Positions 30,282 to 38,766 of a stretch of DNA of 64,000 nucleotides are shown here, one piece after another. The notes beneath the pieces were generated by a model that was given only the letters and a program-made list of their open reading frames with translations, ran no database searches and had not been told where the DNA came from. This stretch comes from Pseudomonas fluorescens. GTDB taxonomy: Bacteria; Pseudomonadota; Gammaproteobacteria; Pseudomonadales; Pseudomonadaceae. Numbering within the stretch: position 1 is the stretch's first letter; the number at the start of each line of letters is the position of its first letter. Made by a program: the position numbers and the translations under genes. Location of the stretch: NCBI RefSeq assembly GCF_900636825.1, contig NZ_LR134318.1, forward strand, positions 248,001 to 312,000, in the 5' to 3' direction.

Positions 30282-30397
30282 TCGATCACTCCACGCCGTT
30301 GTGCCGGCCCAGATCACAGTCTATCTGGAGGGCCGAATTCTTGCGCCCCACAGAAACGGTAGTACAGTTCCGACTATTGGCTGAACGAGGAATTCAC

Positions 30398-30805
30398 ATG
30401 GCACAAAAAAGCGAAGAGGACGACAAGGTTCGTCTCGACAAATGGCTGTGGGCCGCGCGTTTTTATAAAACCCGTGCGTTGGCAAAAGCGGCCATCGAAA
30501 GTGGCAAGGTGCATTGTCGAGGTGAGCGCTGCAAGCCTGGCAAAGAACCCCGCATCGGCGATGAGTTCGAAATACGTACCGGTTTTGAAGTGCGCACCGT
30601 GAGAGTGGAAGCGCTGTCGATCGTGCGGCGTGGCGCACCCGAGGCGCAGACGTTGTACGCGGAGACCGAGGCGAGCATTGCCAAACGTGAGGCGGCTGCG
30701 GCAATGCGCAAGGCGGGGTCGCTGGGCGTCAGCACCGATGGCAAGCCGAGCAAGAAGCAGCGGCGGGATCTGTTCAAGTTACGCGGCGGCAATAACGACG
30801 AGTAA
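30398..30805 (+). CDS. hslR: Heat-shock protein 15, ribosome-associated
   Basis: 135 residues from ATG 30398 with GAGG upstream (an in-frame reading from 30299 has no signal). S4-type RNA-binding domain: RLDKWLWAARFYKTRALAKA at the N-terminus, GKVHCRGERCKPGKEPRIGD, and a basic KKQRRDLFKLRG tail. Hsp15 binds free 50S subunits carrying nascent chains after heat shock. It diverges from rimA. Confidence 0.93.
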   Translation: MAQKSEEDDKVRLDKWLWAARFYKTRALAKAAIESGKVHCRGERCKPGKEPRIGDEFEIRTGFEVRTVRVEALSIVRRGAPEAQTLYAETEASIAKREAAAAMRKAGSLGVSTDGKPSKKQRRDLFKLRGGNNDE

Positions 30806-30878
30806 AAAGATCGCAGCCTGCGACGGCTCTTAGACCATCGCGCCTTCCTGTAGGAGCTGCCGCAGGCTGCGATCTTTT
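30804..30878. repeat. REP inverted pair (family A)
   Basis: Left copy is worn (GCAGCCTGCGACGGCTCTTA); right copy good (GTAGGAGCTGCCGCAGGC). It sits between convergent hslR and the PAP2 gene. Confidence 0.85.
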
Positions 30879-30892
30879 AACGTCGCCACCAT

Positions 30893-31693
30893 TTAGCGGG
30901 CGGAAACAACACTCATCCGGGCAACCCCCGGTAATTTGCCCAATAGTCCAAAAATCGGCGCCGTCACCTTCAACCAGCCATTCGCTGAGTGAAAGGCAAA
31001 TGGCGTGTAATAGCCCCAGCCCAACGCCCACACCGCCAGCAACACACCACCGATGTAATCGTCCTGACCCCAATGCGCTCCGGCCACCAGTCGCGGCAGC
31101 ATGAACAGCACCGCCAGGCCCCAGACCGTCAGAAACTGCCCGCCCGTGCGGCTGAACACGCCCATGAACAGTGCCCAGATCAACAGCACCGAAGCGTGAT
31201 CACCGGGAAAACTCTGGCTGGAGCGATCTTTCAGTTCCCAGGTTTTTTCCAGATTCGGGAAGTAATCACTGATGTGCACGGCCCCCTCAAGCACCATGGA
31301 CGGGCTGCTGTGCTGCCAATCCATGTAGTCGGCGAACTTGGAAAACAGCGCACGAATCACCACCATCAACAACAGGATCGAAAGAAAGCCGAAGAATGCC
31401 CGGCGTACATCGACCGCTTTGAATACCCAGTCGCCCTTGATCAACAGCGTCAGCAGGACCAGGCCAACGACGATATCGAACGGACGCAGACTTGCAATTG
31501 CCCAGATGTGGAGCCATATCGGGTTGCTGGCCAAAGGATTGTTGAGTGAGCGGAACAGCCACTCGTCGAAAATCACACACAGCATCTGGCCCGTAGGCCA
31601 TAACCAGAAAGCCAGTAGCGCCAGCGGCACTACGTTGCACAGAACCAGCCGGCCGAGGTTCCACCTTGATTGGAACAAATCCGGATTGTTCAT
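30893..31693 (-). CDS. PAP2-family membrane phosphatase
   Basis: 266 residues with about six hydrophobic segments. The PAP2 active-site motifs are complete: K-x6-RP-like KDRSSQSFPGDHAS (SxxGDH near residue 155) and RLVAGAHWGQDDYIGG (SR-H-D set). Such enzymes remove phosphate from lipid or undecaprenyl pyrophosphates at the inner membrane; LpxT-type lipid A phosphotransferases are close relatives. The substrate is not decided by the sequence. Divergent from hslO. Confidence 0.85.
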   Translation of the reverse strand: MNNPDLFQSRWNLGRLVLCNVVPLALLAFWLWPTGQMLCVIFDEWLFRSLNNPLASNPIWLHIWAIASLRPFDIVVGLVLLTLLIKGDWVFKAVDVRRAFFGFLSILLLMVVIRALFSKFADYMDWQHSSPSMVLEGAVHISDYFPNLEKTWELKDRSSQSFPGDHASVLLIWALFMGVFSRTGGQFLTVWGLAVLFMLPRLVAGAHWGQDDYIGGVLLAVWALGWGYYTPFAFHSANGWLKVTAPIFGLLGKLPGVARMSVVSAR

Positions 31694-31798
31694 AAAATGC
31701 CTCCAATGGCCGAACAGTCAGCACCAAAAATTGTGCCGAGAAGCGCGAATTTTCATGTTTTGTAACCATTTTGTCATCACATTCAGATACCCGAACTT

Positions 31799-32701
31799 AT
31801 GACCAACCTACCGGATACCGATTTCACCCAACGCTTCATCTTCGATGACAGCGACACCCGCGGCGAACTGGTGGCGCTTGAGCGCAGCTACGCCGAAGTC
31901 CTCGCCAAACATCCGTACCCGGAGCCGGTGGCCCAATTGCTGGGCGAACTGATGGCGGCGGCCTCTTTGCTGGTCGGCACGCTGAAATTCGACGGCTTGC
32001 TGATTCTGCAGGCGCGCTCGGAAGGCCCCATCCCGATGCTGATGATCGAGTGCTCGAGCGACCGCGAGATTCGAGGTCTGGCACGTTATGACGCCGAGCA
32101 GATCGCCCCGGACGCGACCCTTGCCGACCTCATGCCCAATGGTGTTCTGGCCCTGACCATCGACCCGAACGTCGGTCAGCGCTACCAAGGCATCGTCGAC
32201 CTCGACGGCGAAACGCTGTCCGATTGTTTCACCAACTATTTCGTCATGTCGCAACAAGTGGGCACTCGCTTCAAGCTGTTCGCCGATGGCCGTCGTGCTC
32301 GTGGTTTGCTGCTGCAACAACTGCCAGCTGACCGTCTGAAAGACGAAGAAGATCGCGCCGCCAGTTGGCAGCACATCACCGCGCTCGCCAGCACGTTGAC
32401 CGCCGATGAATTGCTCAGCCTGGATAACGAAACCGTGCTGCATCGTCTGTACCACGAAGAGGAAGTGCGCCTGTTCGACGTGCAGGGTCTGCGCTTCCGG
32501 TGCAGCTGCTCACGGGAACGCTCGGGCAATGCGCTGGTCAGTCTGGGTCTGGAAGATGCGCAAGCCTTGGTGGCCGAACAGGGTGGCACCGTTGAGATCG
32601 ATTGCCAGTTTTGCAACGAGCGTTATCTGTTCGACGCAGCCGATATTGCTCAATTGTTCGCTGGCGCAGGTGTCGACACGCCGTCAGATACCCGGCACTA
32701 A
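31799..32701 (+). CDS. hslO: Redox-activated chaperone Hsp33
   Basis: 300 residues. The zinc-binding cysteine set of the redox switch is visible: C-x-C in FRCSCSRER and C-x2-C in DCQFCNERY near residue 270. N-terminal [19 protein letters not shown] is family-typical. It becomes a holdase when these cysteines are oxidised. Upstream of pckA with ~180 bases between. Confidence 0.95.
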   Translation: MTNLPDTDFTQRFIFDDSDTRGELVALERSYAEVLAKHPYPEPVAQLLGELMAAASLLVGTLKFDGLLILQARSEGPIPMLMIECSSDREIRGLARYDAEQIAPDATLADLMPNGVLALTIDPNVGQRYQGIVDLDGETLSDCFTNYFVMSQQVGTRFKLFADGRRARGLLLQQLPADRLKDEEDRAASWQHITALASTLTADELLSLDNETVLHRLYHEEEVRLFDVQGLRFRCSCSRERSGNALVSLGLEDAQALVAEQGGTVEIDCQFCNERYLFDAADIAQLFAGAGVDTPSDTRH

Positions 32702-32814
32702 AACGGTTCAGCGCAGGTAAATTCACTGCGTAACGACGGAATATCGCCGTTACGACGGGAGGACCCTACTCTTTTTGGGCGTTTCTGGCATAATCCGGCC
32801 CACTTTTTGTCGCG

Positions 32815-32839
32815 GTAGTAGTGCACGACTTTCTACTAC
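32815..32839 (+). promoter_or_regulatory. Small hairpin in the pckA leader
   Basis: Perfect seven-base arms GTAGTAG and CTACTAC around an eleven-base loop, ending ~45 bases before the pckA start. No T-tract; could be an RNA stem or a dyad operator. Confidence 0.4.
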
Positions 32840-32883
32840 AAAACGTTTGGAGCACACTCGGCCACTGGCCGACGGGGAATCTC

Positions 32884-34425
32884 ATGACGCAAGCCAATAA
32901 CGCCGTGTACACCGATCTGAGTGTTGATGATCTGGTAAAAGAAGCCTTGAATCGCGGTGAGGGCGAGCTTGCCGATACCGGCGCTTTGGTTGTTCGCACC
33001 GGTCACCGTACCGGCCGTTCGCCAGTCGACCGTTTCATCGTTGACGAGCCTTCCACCCAGGCAGCCATTGCCTGGGGTCCGATCAACCGCAAGTTCCCGG
33101 CCGACAAGTTCGATGCGCTGTGGAACCGCGTAGAAGCATTCAACAACGCGCAAGAGCACTTCGTTTCCCACGTGCATGTAGGCGCGGCTGAAGATCACTA
33201 CCTCGCCGTGAAAATGACCACCCAGACTGCCTGGCAGAACCTGTTCGGTCGCTGCCTGTTCATCAACCCGGCCCAGTACAACCCGGCTGGTCGTGAAGAG
33301 TGGCAAGTGCTCAACGTGGCCAACTTCGAGTGCGTGCCTGAGCGTGACGGCACCAACTCCGACGGTTGCGTGATCATCAACTTCGCGCAGAAAAAAGTGC
33401 TGATCGCCGGCATGCGTTACGCCGGTGAGATGAAGAAAGCCATGTTCTCGGTGCAGAACTTCCTGCTGCCGGCCGCCGACGTGCTGCCAATGCACTGCGC
33501 TGCCAACATCGGTGAAGAAGGCGACGTGACCCTGTTCTTCGGTCTGTCGGGCACCGGTAAAACCACCCTGTCTGCCGACGAAAGCCGTTACCTGATCGGT
33601 GACGACGAACACGGCTGGGGCGAAGGCGTGGTGTTCAACATCGAAGGCGGTTGCTATGCCAAGTGCATCGACCTGTCCGAGAAGAACGAGCCAGTTATCT
33701 GGAAAGCGATCAAGCATGGTGCGGTGCTGGAAAACGTTGTCATCGACGACGCCAAGCACGCCGATTACGCCGATGTCAGCCTGACCCAGAACAGCCGCGC
33801 CGCCTACCCGCTGGAGCACGTTGCCAAGCGTTCCGAGAAGAACCTGGGCGGCGAGCCAAACGCGGTCATCTTCCTGACCTGCGACCTGACCGGCGTCCTG
33901 CCTCCAGTCTCGATCCTCAATGAAGAACAAGCGGCCTACCACTTCCTGTCCGGTTACACCGCTCTGGTGGGCTCGACTGAAATGGGTTCGGGCAGCGGCA
34001 TCAAGTCGACCTTCTCGACTTGCTTTGGTGCGCCATTCTTCCCACGTCCGGCCGGCGAATACGCAGAGCTGCTGATCAAGCGCATCCGCGGCTTCGGCTC
34101 CAAAGTCTATCTGGTCAACACCGGTTGGACCGGTGGTGGCTACGGCGTCGGCAAGCGCTTCAACATCCCGACCACCCGCGCGGTGATCGCAGCGATCCAG
34201 AGCGGCGCGCTGATCGGCGCAGCCACCGAACACCTCGACACCATCAACCTCGACGTGCCATTGGCCGTTCCGGGCGTCGACACCAACCTGCTCAACCCGC
34301 GCAACACTTGGGCTGACAAGGTTGCATACGACGAGGCTGCGAAAGCATTGGCCGGTCTGTTCATCGAGAACTTCAAGAAGTTCGAAGTGAGCGACGCGAT
34401 CAAGGCTGCAGGGCCGAAGTTGTAA
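32884..34425 (+). CDS. pckA: Phosphoenolpyruvate carboxykinase (ATP)
   Basis: 513 residues from ATG 32884 ([13 protein letters not shown]), the usual size; a GTG at 32821 would add 21 unlike residues. ATP-type motifs: [13 protein letters not shown] (kinase-1a, near 240), [14 protein letters not shown] (metal binding) and [11 protein letters not shown] toward the end. It makes phosphoenolpyruvate from oxaloacetate in gluconeogenesis. A strong terminator follows. Confidence 0.96.
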   Translation: MTQANNAVYTDLSVDDLVKEALNRGEGELADTGALVVRTGHRTGRSPVDRFIVDEPSTQAAIAWGPINRKFPADKFDALWNRVEAFNNAQEHFVSHVHVGAAEDHYLAVKMTTQTAWQNLFGRCLFINPAQYNPAGREEWQVLNVANFECVPERDGTNSDGCVIINFAQKKVLIAGMRYAGEMKKAMFSVQNFLLPAADVLPMHCAANIGEEGDVTLFFGLSGTGKTTLSADESRYLIGDDEHGWGEGVVFNIEGGCYAKCIDLSEKNEPVIWKAIKHGAVLENVVIDDAKHADYADVSLTQNSRAAYPLEHVAKRSEKNLGGEPNAVIFLTCDLTGVLPPVSILNEEQAAYHFLSGYTALVGSTEMGSGSGIKSTFSTCFGAPFFPRPAGEYAELLIKRIRGFGSKVYLVNTGWTGGGYGVGKRFNIPTTRAVIAAIQSGALIGAATEHLDTINLDVPLAVPGVDTNLLNPRNTWADKVAYDEAAKALAGLFIENFKKFEVSDAIKAAGPKL

Positions 34426-34446
34426 GACTTGGTTTGTAGTGAATGA

Positions 34447-34476
34447 AAAAGCCGCCCTTTAGGGGCGGCTTTTTTG
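34447..34476 (+). terminator. Intrinsic terminator of pckA
   Basis: GCCGCCC / GGGCGGC stem with a short TTTA loop followed by six Ts, beginning about 25 bases after the pckA stop. Confidence 0.93.
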
Positions 34477-34544
34477 TGGGCGAAAACAAGACTAACTGGC
34501 AATATTCCCGCAGAAAATGGCCTTAACTACCAGAATACTGCCAC

Positions 34545-35144
34545 TTAAAGAGCCAGCTTTTCGCCAATGCAGCGGTCAAAGATCGCCACTAGCCCCCGAT
34601 AATCACATGACACAGCATCAATGTTTGCTGGGACCCAAGCGTCATCTTTAACGAGCCACCAATCGACTGGGAAGCCTGCGTTAATAATGATTTGTTCAAA
34701 CAATAGACGTTGCGCTCGGCCATTACCTTCGCGAAAAGGATGGATGACATTCAAATCGCCATAAGCCTCAGCGATGTTCACCACAAGTTCTGGTTTGCCC
34801 ATTCCCGCGAACCACGCCGAGCGCTCCATCACGCTAAAGATTTTTTGCGCTTCTGGAAGAATTCGCTCTGCAGTACAGAAAAATGTTTGTCCCTTTTTGA
34901 TGTTAACGGTACGCAACTGCCCGGCCCAATCGTAAACATCGCAAAAAAGAGTTTTATGGGCGTGCTGCAGGACACTTAAATCATAAGGAGGGGGGAGAAG
35001 ACGAAATCGACTGATCGCGATTTCCGAGAGCTCTCGCTCTGCTTTTTGCAGTTCTTCCTCAGAGTGGATGTCGAGCAAGTTACGCAGAACATCACTATGA
35101 GGGTAGCAATAGGGGTCTTGTCCGACCCCATATTTGTCCGTCAT
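34545..35144 (-). CDS. Fic-domain toxin
   Basis: 199 residues. The Fic motif HPFREGNGRAQR at residues 135-146 contains the catalytic histidine 135, the GNGR anion hole and the terminal arginine. Upstream EAYGDLNVI and the flap TVNIKKGQTFFC are also typical. Such enzymes usually transfer AMP to target proteins (FicT/VbhT class I toxins act on gyrase or similar). ATG 35144 shares its A with the TAA of the antitoxin gene (TAATG). GC is lower than the surrounding genes, in line with horizontal gain. Confidence 0.9.
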   Translation of the reverse strand: MTDKYGVGQDPYCYPHSDVLRNLLDIHSEEELQKAERELSEIAISRFRLLPPPYDLSVLQHAHKTLFCDVYDWAGQLRTVNIKKGQTFFCTAERILPEAQKIFSVMERSAWFAGMGKPELVVNIAEAYGDLNVIHPFREGNGRAQRLLFEQIIINAGFPVDWWLVKDDAWVPANIDAVSCDYRGLVAIFDRCIGEKLAL

Positions 35145-35314
35145 TAACGTGCAGTCTGACGATATTTTTCAATGACCGATTCCCTTGATGGAAGCGGTTT
35201 CTCGGCATCGGCACGGCTGGTATCGAAACCTTCCAGACGTAAGCTCGCCAGATAGTTTGACCGGCGTACTTTGTCGTAATAAGCCTGCTTCTGCTGGAAC
35301 GTCAATTCGCTCAT
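35144..35314 (-). CDS. Class I Fic antitoxin (YhfG/FicA-like)
   Basis: 56 residues, from ATG 35314. The inhibitory-helix signature S-x3-E-G is present as SLRLEG at residues 24-29; its glutamate would block the ATP site of the Fic protein. The rest (YDKVRRSNYLASL) is helical and basic. The order antitoxin then toxin, one-base overlap, and matching motifs make the pair a class I Fic module. Confidence 0.87.
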   Translation of the reverse strand: MSELTFQQKQAYYDKVRRSNYLASLRLEGFDTSRADAEKPLPSRESVIEKYRQTAR

Positions 35315-35532
35315 TTCATAGGCCTCTTGGTGCAGGACTCCAGTGTAGCGCAATCGTGTGGAGTGATAGGTCTGGATTTTCGATCCTTAAAGCGAGGCTG
35401 TTCATCGAGAGTCTGTTGGTTTTTTTGAATCATTTTGCCAGCCTTGGATATACGCGATGGTGCACATTCACCACGCAGAATTTCGTCAATTTCTCGCACG
35501 CTTTCCATCAGCTCATCAAAGAATTTGCTCAT
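35311..35532 (-). CDS. Truncated NadS-like ORF upstream of the Fic pair
   Basis: 73 residues from ATG 35532. The first ~27 residues (MSKFFDELMESVREIDEILRG) are like the N-terminus of NadS/HigA-type helix-turn-helix antitoxins, which continue into a DNA-binding domain; here the rest is unrelated, basic and short, and no HTH is visible. Its TGA overlaps the ATG of the Fic antitoxin (ATGA), so it may be translated and coupled. Either a degenerate antitoxin remnant or a rebuilt leader gene. Confidence 0.5.
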   Translation of the reverse strand: MSKFFDELMESVREIDEILRGECAPSRISKAGKMIQKNQQTLDEQPRFKDRKSRPITPHDCATLESCTKRPMK

Positions 35533-35607
35533 GGTTGCTCCCATGGTTGATTACCGTTTTTTTGATCGCTCTTACAGAGTGCAAAAGAGCGATACGATCA
35601 CTCGATT

Positions 35608-35907
35608 TCAGGCTGGAGCCTTCCAGTTGAGCATCTGCTGCTGTGCGACTTGCAGCAGGTCACAGCCATCCTGCGTCAGCAGATAGAGGGCGTGGGTGAT
35701 GTGGGGGATGTCTTCGACGTCGGCTTGTTTGAAGTTGAGGCAGTAGAGGGTGCGTAGCAGGTCGCTTGAAGCGCGCAGGCGCTGGACGGCGCATTCGAGG
35801 ATGTCTTGTGGATTGGCCATTGTGTCGATGATCAGGGGCTTGGTGTCGGTGAGGTTGGATTCGAGTGGGCGGTAGCGATCAGGGGTAAGCGGGTTCCATG
35901 CTTTCAT
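35608..35907 (-). CDS. Small protein, paralogue A of the lipase-flanking pair
   Basis: 99 residues from ATG 35907 with GGAA upstream. The C-terminal ~70 residues (QRLRASSDLLRTLYCLNFKQ, then DIPHITHALYLLTQDGCDLL) match the gene at 37504-37779 almost column for column. Likely helical, cytosolic, no signal peptide. Family function unknown to me. It lies behind the putative lipase on the same strand. Confidence 0.65.
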   Translation of the reverse strand: MKAWNPLTPDRYRPLESNLTDTKPLIIDTMANPQDILECAVQRLRASSDLLRTLYCLNFKQADVEDIPHITHALYLLTQDGCDLLQVAQQQMLNWKAPA

Positions 35908-36266
35908 AATGTGTATTCCAGATGTCGTGAAGTGTCGTCCCCACCGTGACCAAGCGATGGGAGGCGAACTGTGTTCAGGTTGGTCAACCGGAGGAACACA
36001 CAATCCGGCACGCTCGAAAGCGTCCCGAACACAGTCACCATGAAGCATGCAGACATTTGAAGTGTCGGCAGCATACAACGGACGTGTTTGTGTGTTCCAT
36101 CAGGTGACCAAGCCTGAGTCGCTGATTAGGCAGCGACAGCCACGACTATAGATTTGACTTACCAAGCCGCGATAGGCGGCAAGGGAGTCTGGGTTTGTAG
36201 GAATGGGACGAATACCAGATAGGCCATTGCTGTAGGTTTTTTCGTCCGTTCACGCGCCCACGGCCT
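35908..36266. other. Gap between lipase and paralogue A
   Basis: About 360 bases without a convincing gene. A reading frame continuous with paralogue A extends to 36078 but has no family support. No strong hairpin or promoter is evident; the right part is AT-rich relative to the window. Confidence 0.45.
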
Positions 36267-37409
36267 TCAGCCAATAACCCGATACGCCGCCACATCCAGC
36301 ACACTCGTCGTCAGCCCCGTCGCAGGCGCGTAGATTGGGCCTTTCACCGCCGAGAACGGCACTCCTTTGCTGCCCAGAGACACGTAGCGTTCGCCTTTAT
36401 CCAGTTCGGTGAAGTAGGTGTAGGAGATATTGTGCATCCGTTTGTACCGGGCTTCATCGCGGACGATGCCGTTGGTGAGGTTTTGCAGGTCGGCCTGGGT
36501 CAGGTTGAGGGTTTTGTTCAGTTGTACGCCCCAGCGCTTGAGGCACGTTTCGGCGTAGTGACGGACCACGCGGCCAGGTTCCACCAGGGTTTTCAGGTCG
36601 CTTGCGCTGGCAGGCACGCCACCGTCAGCTGTGGCGTTGCCGGCCATGGTCGCGTGGCGGCCGGCCATGGGGTAGACGCTGGTTTTGGTGCCGGTGGCGG
36701 TCTGTGGAATGACGCAGCTGAAACCCTTGGAGCGTTCATCGCGGGCATAGAAAGCGACATATTCTTTGACGTTGGCGCCGAGTTTTACCCGGTTTTCCTG
36801 GAAGTTTCCGATACCCGGAACAGGGTCCAATGCAAAGATGTTCACCGGAATGTTTTTAAGTTGGCTGTCCTTTAACATAGCATTGGCCAGCATGTGGCAA
36901 CTTATGCCGCCTCGGCTCCAACCCACCAGATTGACGCGGGTGGGAATAATGCCATCTTTGCGGAACGTTCTGATGATCCCTTCCTGTAACTTCTGTTGAG
37001 TAATGCTGCGGTCGCCGTAGTTGTACTTTCGCCACATCCACGAGCCTTCGACTTTGACATCGTCAATAGGAATGCCGGCGGCTTTGAGGCGGTTGTATTC
37101 GGCCTCGGTCAGTTGCTCGCGCTGCCAGTCGCATTTGCCCTTGATGACGTTGAGGGCATGCTGCACGTTTTCCTCCCAGCCCTTGCCGAACAGAGTGCCG
37201 GTAAGGCCGTACTCCTTGGTTTTGGTGAACAGATCGTCAGCTTGCAGGTTGCCGCTGCCGGGTCCGTCGACGACGATCCATTCGGCGAACTCGCGGCCGC
37301 TATGGTTGGAAGCCAGCGTGGAAACCAGTTCGCCGTTCCAGAAGTTTTCATGGGTAGTGTCAAACTTGTTGGAACCGGTGCCGCAAAAAAATATGGTTAG
37401 AACTGTCAT
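36267..37409 (-). CDS. Putative alpha/beta-hydrolase (DUF2235/Tle-like lipase)
   Basis: 380 residues from ATG 37409 (MTVLTIFFCGTGSNKFD). The nucleophile elbow G-x-S-x-G appears as GWSRG with serine 165, followed by ALDPVPG (aspartate 195) and AGRHATMAGN (histidine 252): a plausible catalytic triad in the order of DUF2235 and type VI secretion phospholipases. No signal peptide. The N-terminal FFCGTGSN replaces the usual F-x-D-G-T-G. It is bracketed by two paralogous small genes on the same strand, which recalls effector/immunity or effector/adaptor sets, but no VgrG or PAAR is in the window. Confidence 0.65.
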   Translation of the reverse strand: MTVLTIFFCGTGSNKFDTTHENFWNGELVSTLASNHSGREFAEWIVVDGPGSGNLQADDLFTKTKEYGLTGTLFGKGWEENVQHALNVIKGKCDWQREQLTEAEYNRLKAAGIPIDDVKVEGSWMWRKYNYGDRSITQQKLQEGIIRTFRKDGIIPTRVNLVGWSRGGISCHMLANAMLKDSQLKNIPVNIFALDPVPGIGNFQENRVKLGANVKEYVAFYARDERSKGFSCVIPQTATGTKTSVYPMAGRHATMAGNATADGGVPASASDLKTLVEPGRVVRHYAETCLKRWGVQLNKTLNLTQADLQNLTNGIVRDEARYKRMHNISYTYFTELDKGERYVSLGSKGVPFSAVKGPIYAPATGLTTSVLDVAAYRVIG

Positions 37410-37503
37410 GGTGTTGCTCTCGTTTAGTTGTAAGAGCGAACAAGTTAGTGTCAGTTGCATGTATAAATAAAGCGCGGTGGTGTTTCCGCATTTGTAATGC
37501 GTA

Positions 37504-37779
37504 TTAGTTATATGTTGTTTGCGGTGTTCTCTGTTTGGCAACTTCAAGTAAGTCGCAACCGTCCTGCACCAGCAGATAAAGGGCATTGACGATGTTGGGA
37601 ATATCTTTCACGTCAGCCTGTTTGAAACATAAGCAGTAGAGTGTTTCCAGCAAATCACCGGCTGCGCGCAGACGCTGATCGGCGGCGTTGATCAGGTCAG
37701 TCTGGCTGCAGTGGCTGTCGATAAGCAGTACCGGATTTTCGCTGTAGCAAGTCTTGAGTGGGCGATAGCGGTTGATCAT
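37504..37779 (-). CDS. Small protein, paralogue B of the lipase-flanking pair
   Basis: 91 residues (MINRYRPLKT). QRLRAAGDLLETLYCLCFKQ and DIPNIVNALYLLVQDGCDLL align with paralogue A at 35608-35907. It is the first gene of the trio and lies 94 bases before the lipase. Cytosolic, helical by inspection. Function unknown; if the lipase is an effector, a regulatory or adaptor role is more likely than periplasmic immunity, as no export signal is seen. Confidence 0.65.
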   Translation of the reverse strand: MINRYRPLKTCYSENPVLLIDSHCSQTDLINAADQRLRAAGDLLETLYCLCFKQADVKDIPNIVNALYLLVQDGCDLLEVAKQRTPQTTYN

Positions 37780-38082
37780 GTTGAGGCGTGTCCTGTTCGA
37801 AGGCGCTGGGGCGGGCCGGCAACGGGTTTGCAGCCGCGCCGGCCACTATAGAAGGGCGATTCTCTGTGGGACAAGACAGCCGCAATGGACAGTATTCGTA
37901 GGGGTTTTTCCGTGTTTTGAGGAAATGTCCTACGTGTTTTCCCAGCTTTTTCAGGCCAAAACCCTTAGGCGTAATAATTCCTACGTGATTGTCAGGCGAT
38001 TCGCGATAAACCGCTGTATCGTGCGCGCCAGAATCTGTAGGGCGTTTCCAAACGTCTGACACGCGCTTAAAGGGAATTAGGT
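37780..38082. other. Gap between the lipase trio and the secreted hypothetical
   Basis: About 300 bases with divergent promoters expected. TCCTACGTG occurs twice (near 37930 and 37979) as a direct repeat; no gene or strong hairpin seen. Confidence 0.4.
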
Positions 38083-38586
38083 ATGCACTGGCTAAGAATG
38101 GCCGCACTTTTACTGCTCGGGCTGAGCACTTGCCGTTTGGCCATGGCCTCTGATGTTGGCAATGCATGGGTGCTGGATCGTGTCGATCGCACTGATTGGC
38201 CGGAGGCGCTCATCAGCCAGGCGAATATGAACACCGCAGCGCGCGGTGAGGTGTTGATGTTCGCCAAAGTTCTGTTGGCCAGCGAAGCGCTGGATGAAGA
38301 GGGGCTTGAGCAGCGACTCGGTGTACCCCACGTGCAACTGAAGTCGATTCGCCACGTGCGTGACGGCCTCTGGGAGGGGCTGTTGAGCACCTATCGCAAC
38401 GCCAGTCAGAACTGTGATAAACAAGCGTTCTGCCCGCGCGTGCGCAGCGTCGCTGACCTGCGTCAGTTGGCGGCAGCGTTCACTGGCGACATCAGCCCGG
38501 CCCATGCGCTGTGGGCGAGCAAGAGCCAAAATATCCATGAGCAGATGCTGAACGAGCAGTTGCGGGTGGCGGTTTTGCGTCCCTGA
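38083..38586 (+). CDS. Secreted protein of unknown function
   Basis: 167 residues with a clear signal peptide (MHWLRMAALLLLGLSTCRLAMA, cleavage before SDVGN). The mature part is soluble, with two cysteines in NCDKQAFCPR that could form a disulfide. ATG 38083 has AAGGGAATTAGGT before it. No family recognised. It may be monocistronic; a single REP half follows. Confidence 0.7.
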   Translation: MHWLRMAALLLLGLSTCRLAMASDVGNAWVLDRVDRTDWPEALISQANMNTAARGEVLMFAKVLLASEALDEEGLEQRLGVPHVQLKSIRHVRDGLWEGLLSTYRNASQNCDKQAFCPRVRSVADLRQLAAAFTGDISPAHALWASKSQNIHEQMLNEQLRVAVLRP

Positions 38587-38619
38587 ACTTCAGGATTTTG
38601 CGTTGTTCTGGCCGGCCTC

Positions 38620-38645
38620 TTCGCGAGCAGGCTCGCTCCCACAGG
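38620..38645. repeat. Single REP unit (family B)
   Basis: TCGCGAGCAGGCTCGCTCCC followed by ACAGG; an unpaired copy between the secreted hypothetical and recQ-like genes. Confidence 0.75.
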
Positions 38646-38766
38646 GACCGTGGCGCTCTAGTAATCGCTGTATCATTCCGAATCGATTTGGCCCCGACCT
38701 TTTCTCGACTCGCTGCGATCGCCCGCTAGGCTGTTGGCATGGCAGCAGTCAATGGAGTGACAGCGA

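Noticed and set aside
35314..35353. N-terminal extension of the Fic antitoxin (MRYTGVLHQEAYE)
   Set aside because: The SxxxEG antitoxin begins naturally at ATG 35314; the extension lies inside the upstream ORF in another frame.
36267..37586. Longer start (37586) for the lipase
   Set aside because: The added 59 residues overlap the upstream paralogue, are cysteine-rich and low in family character, and have no ribosome site.
37697..38167. A 156-residue reading frame on the minus strand
   Set aside because: It overlaps both the paralogue B gene and the secreted protein and shows no family character.
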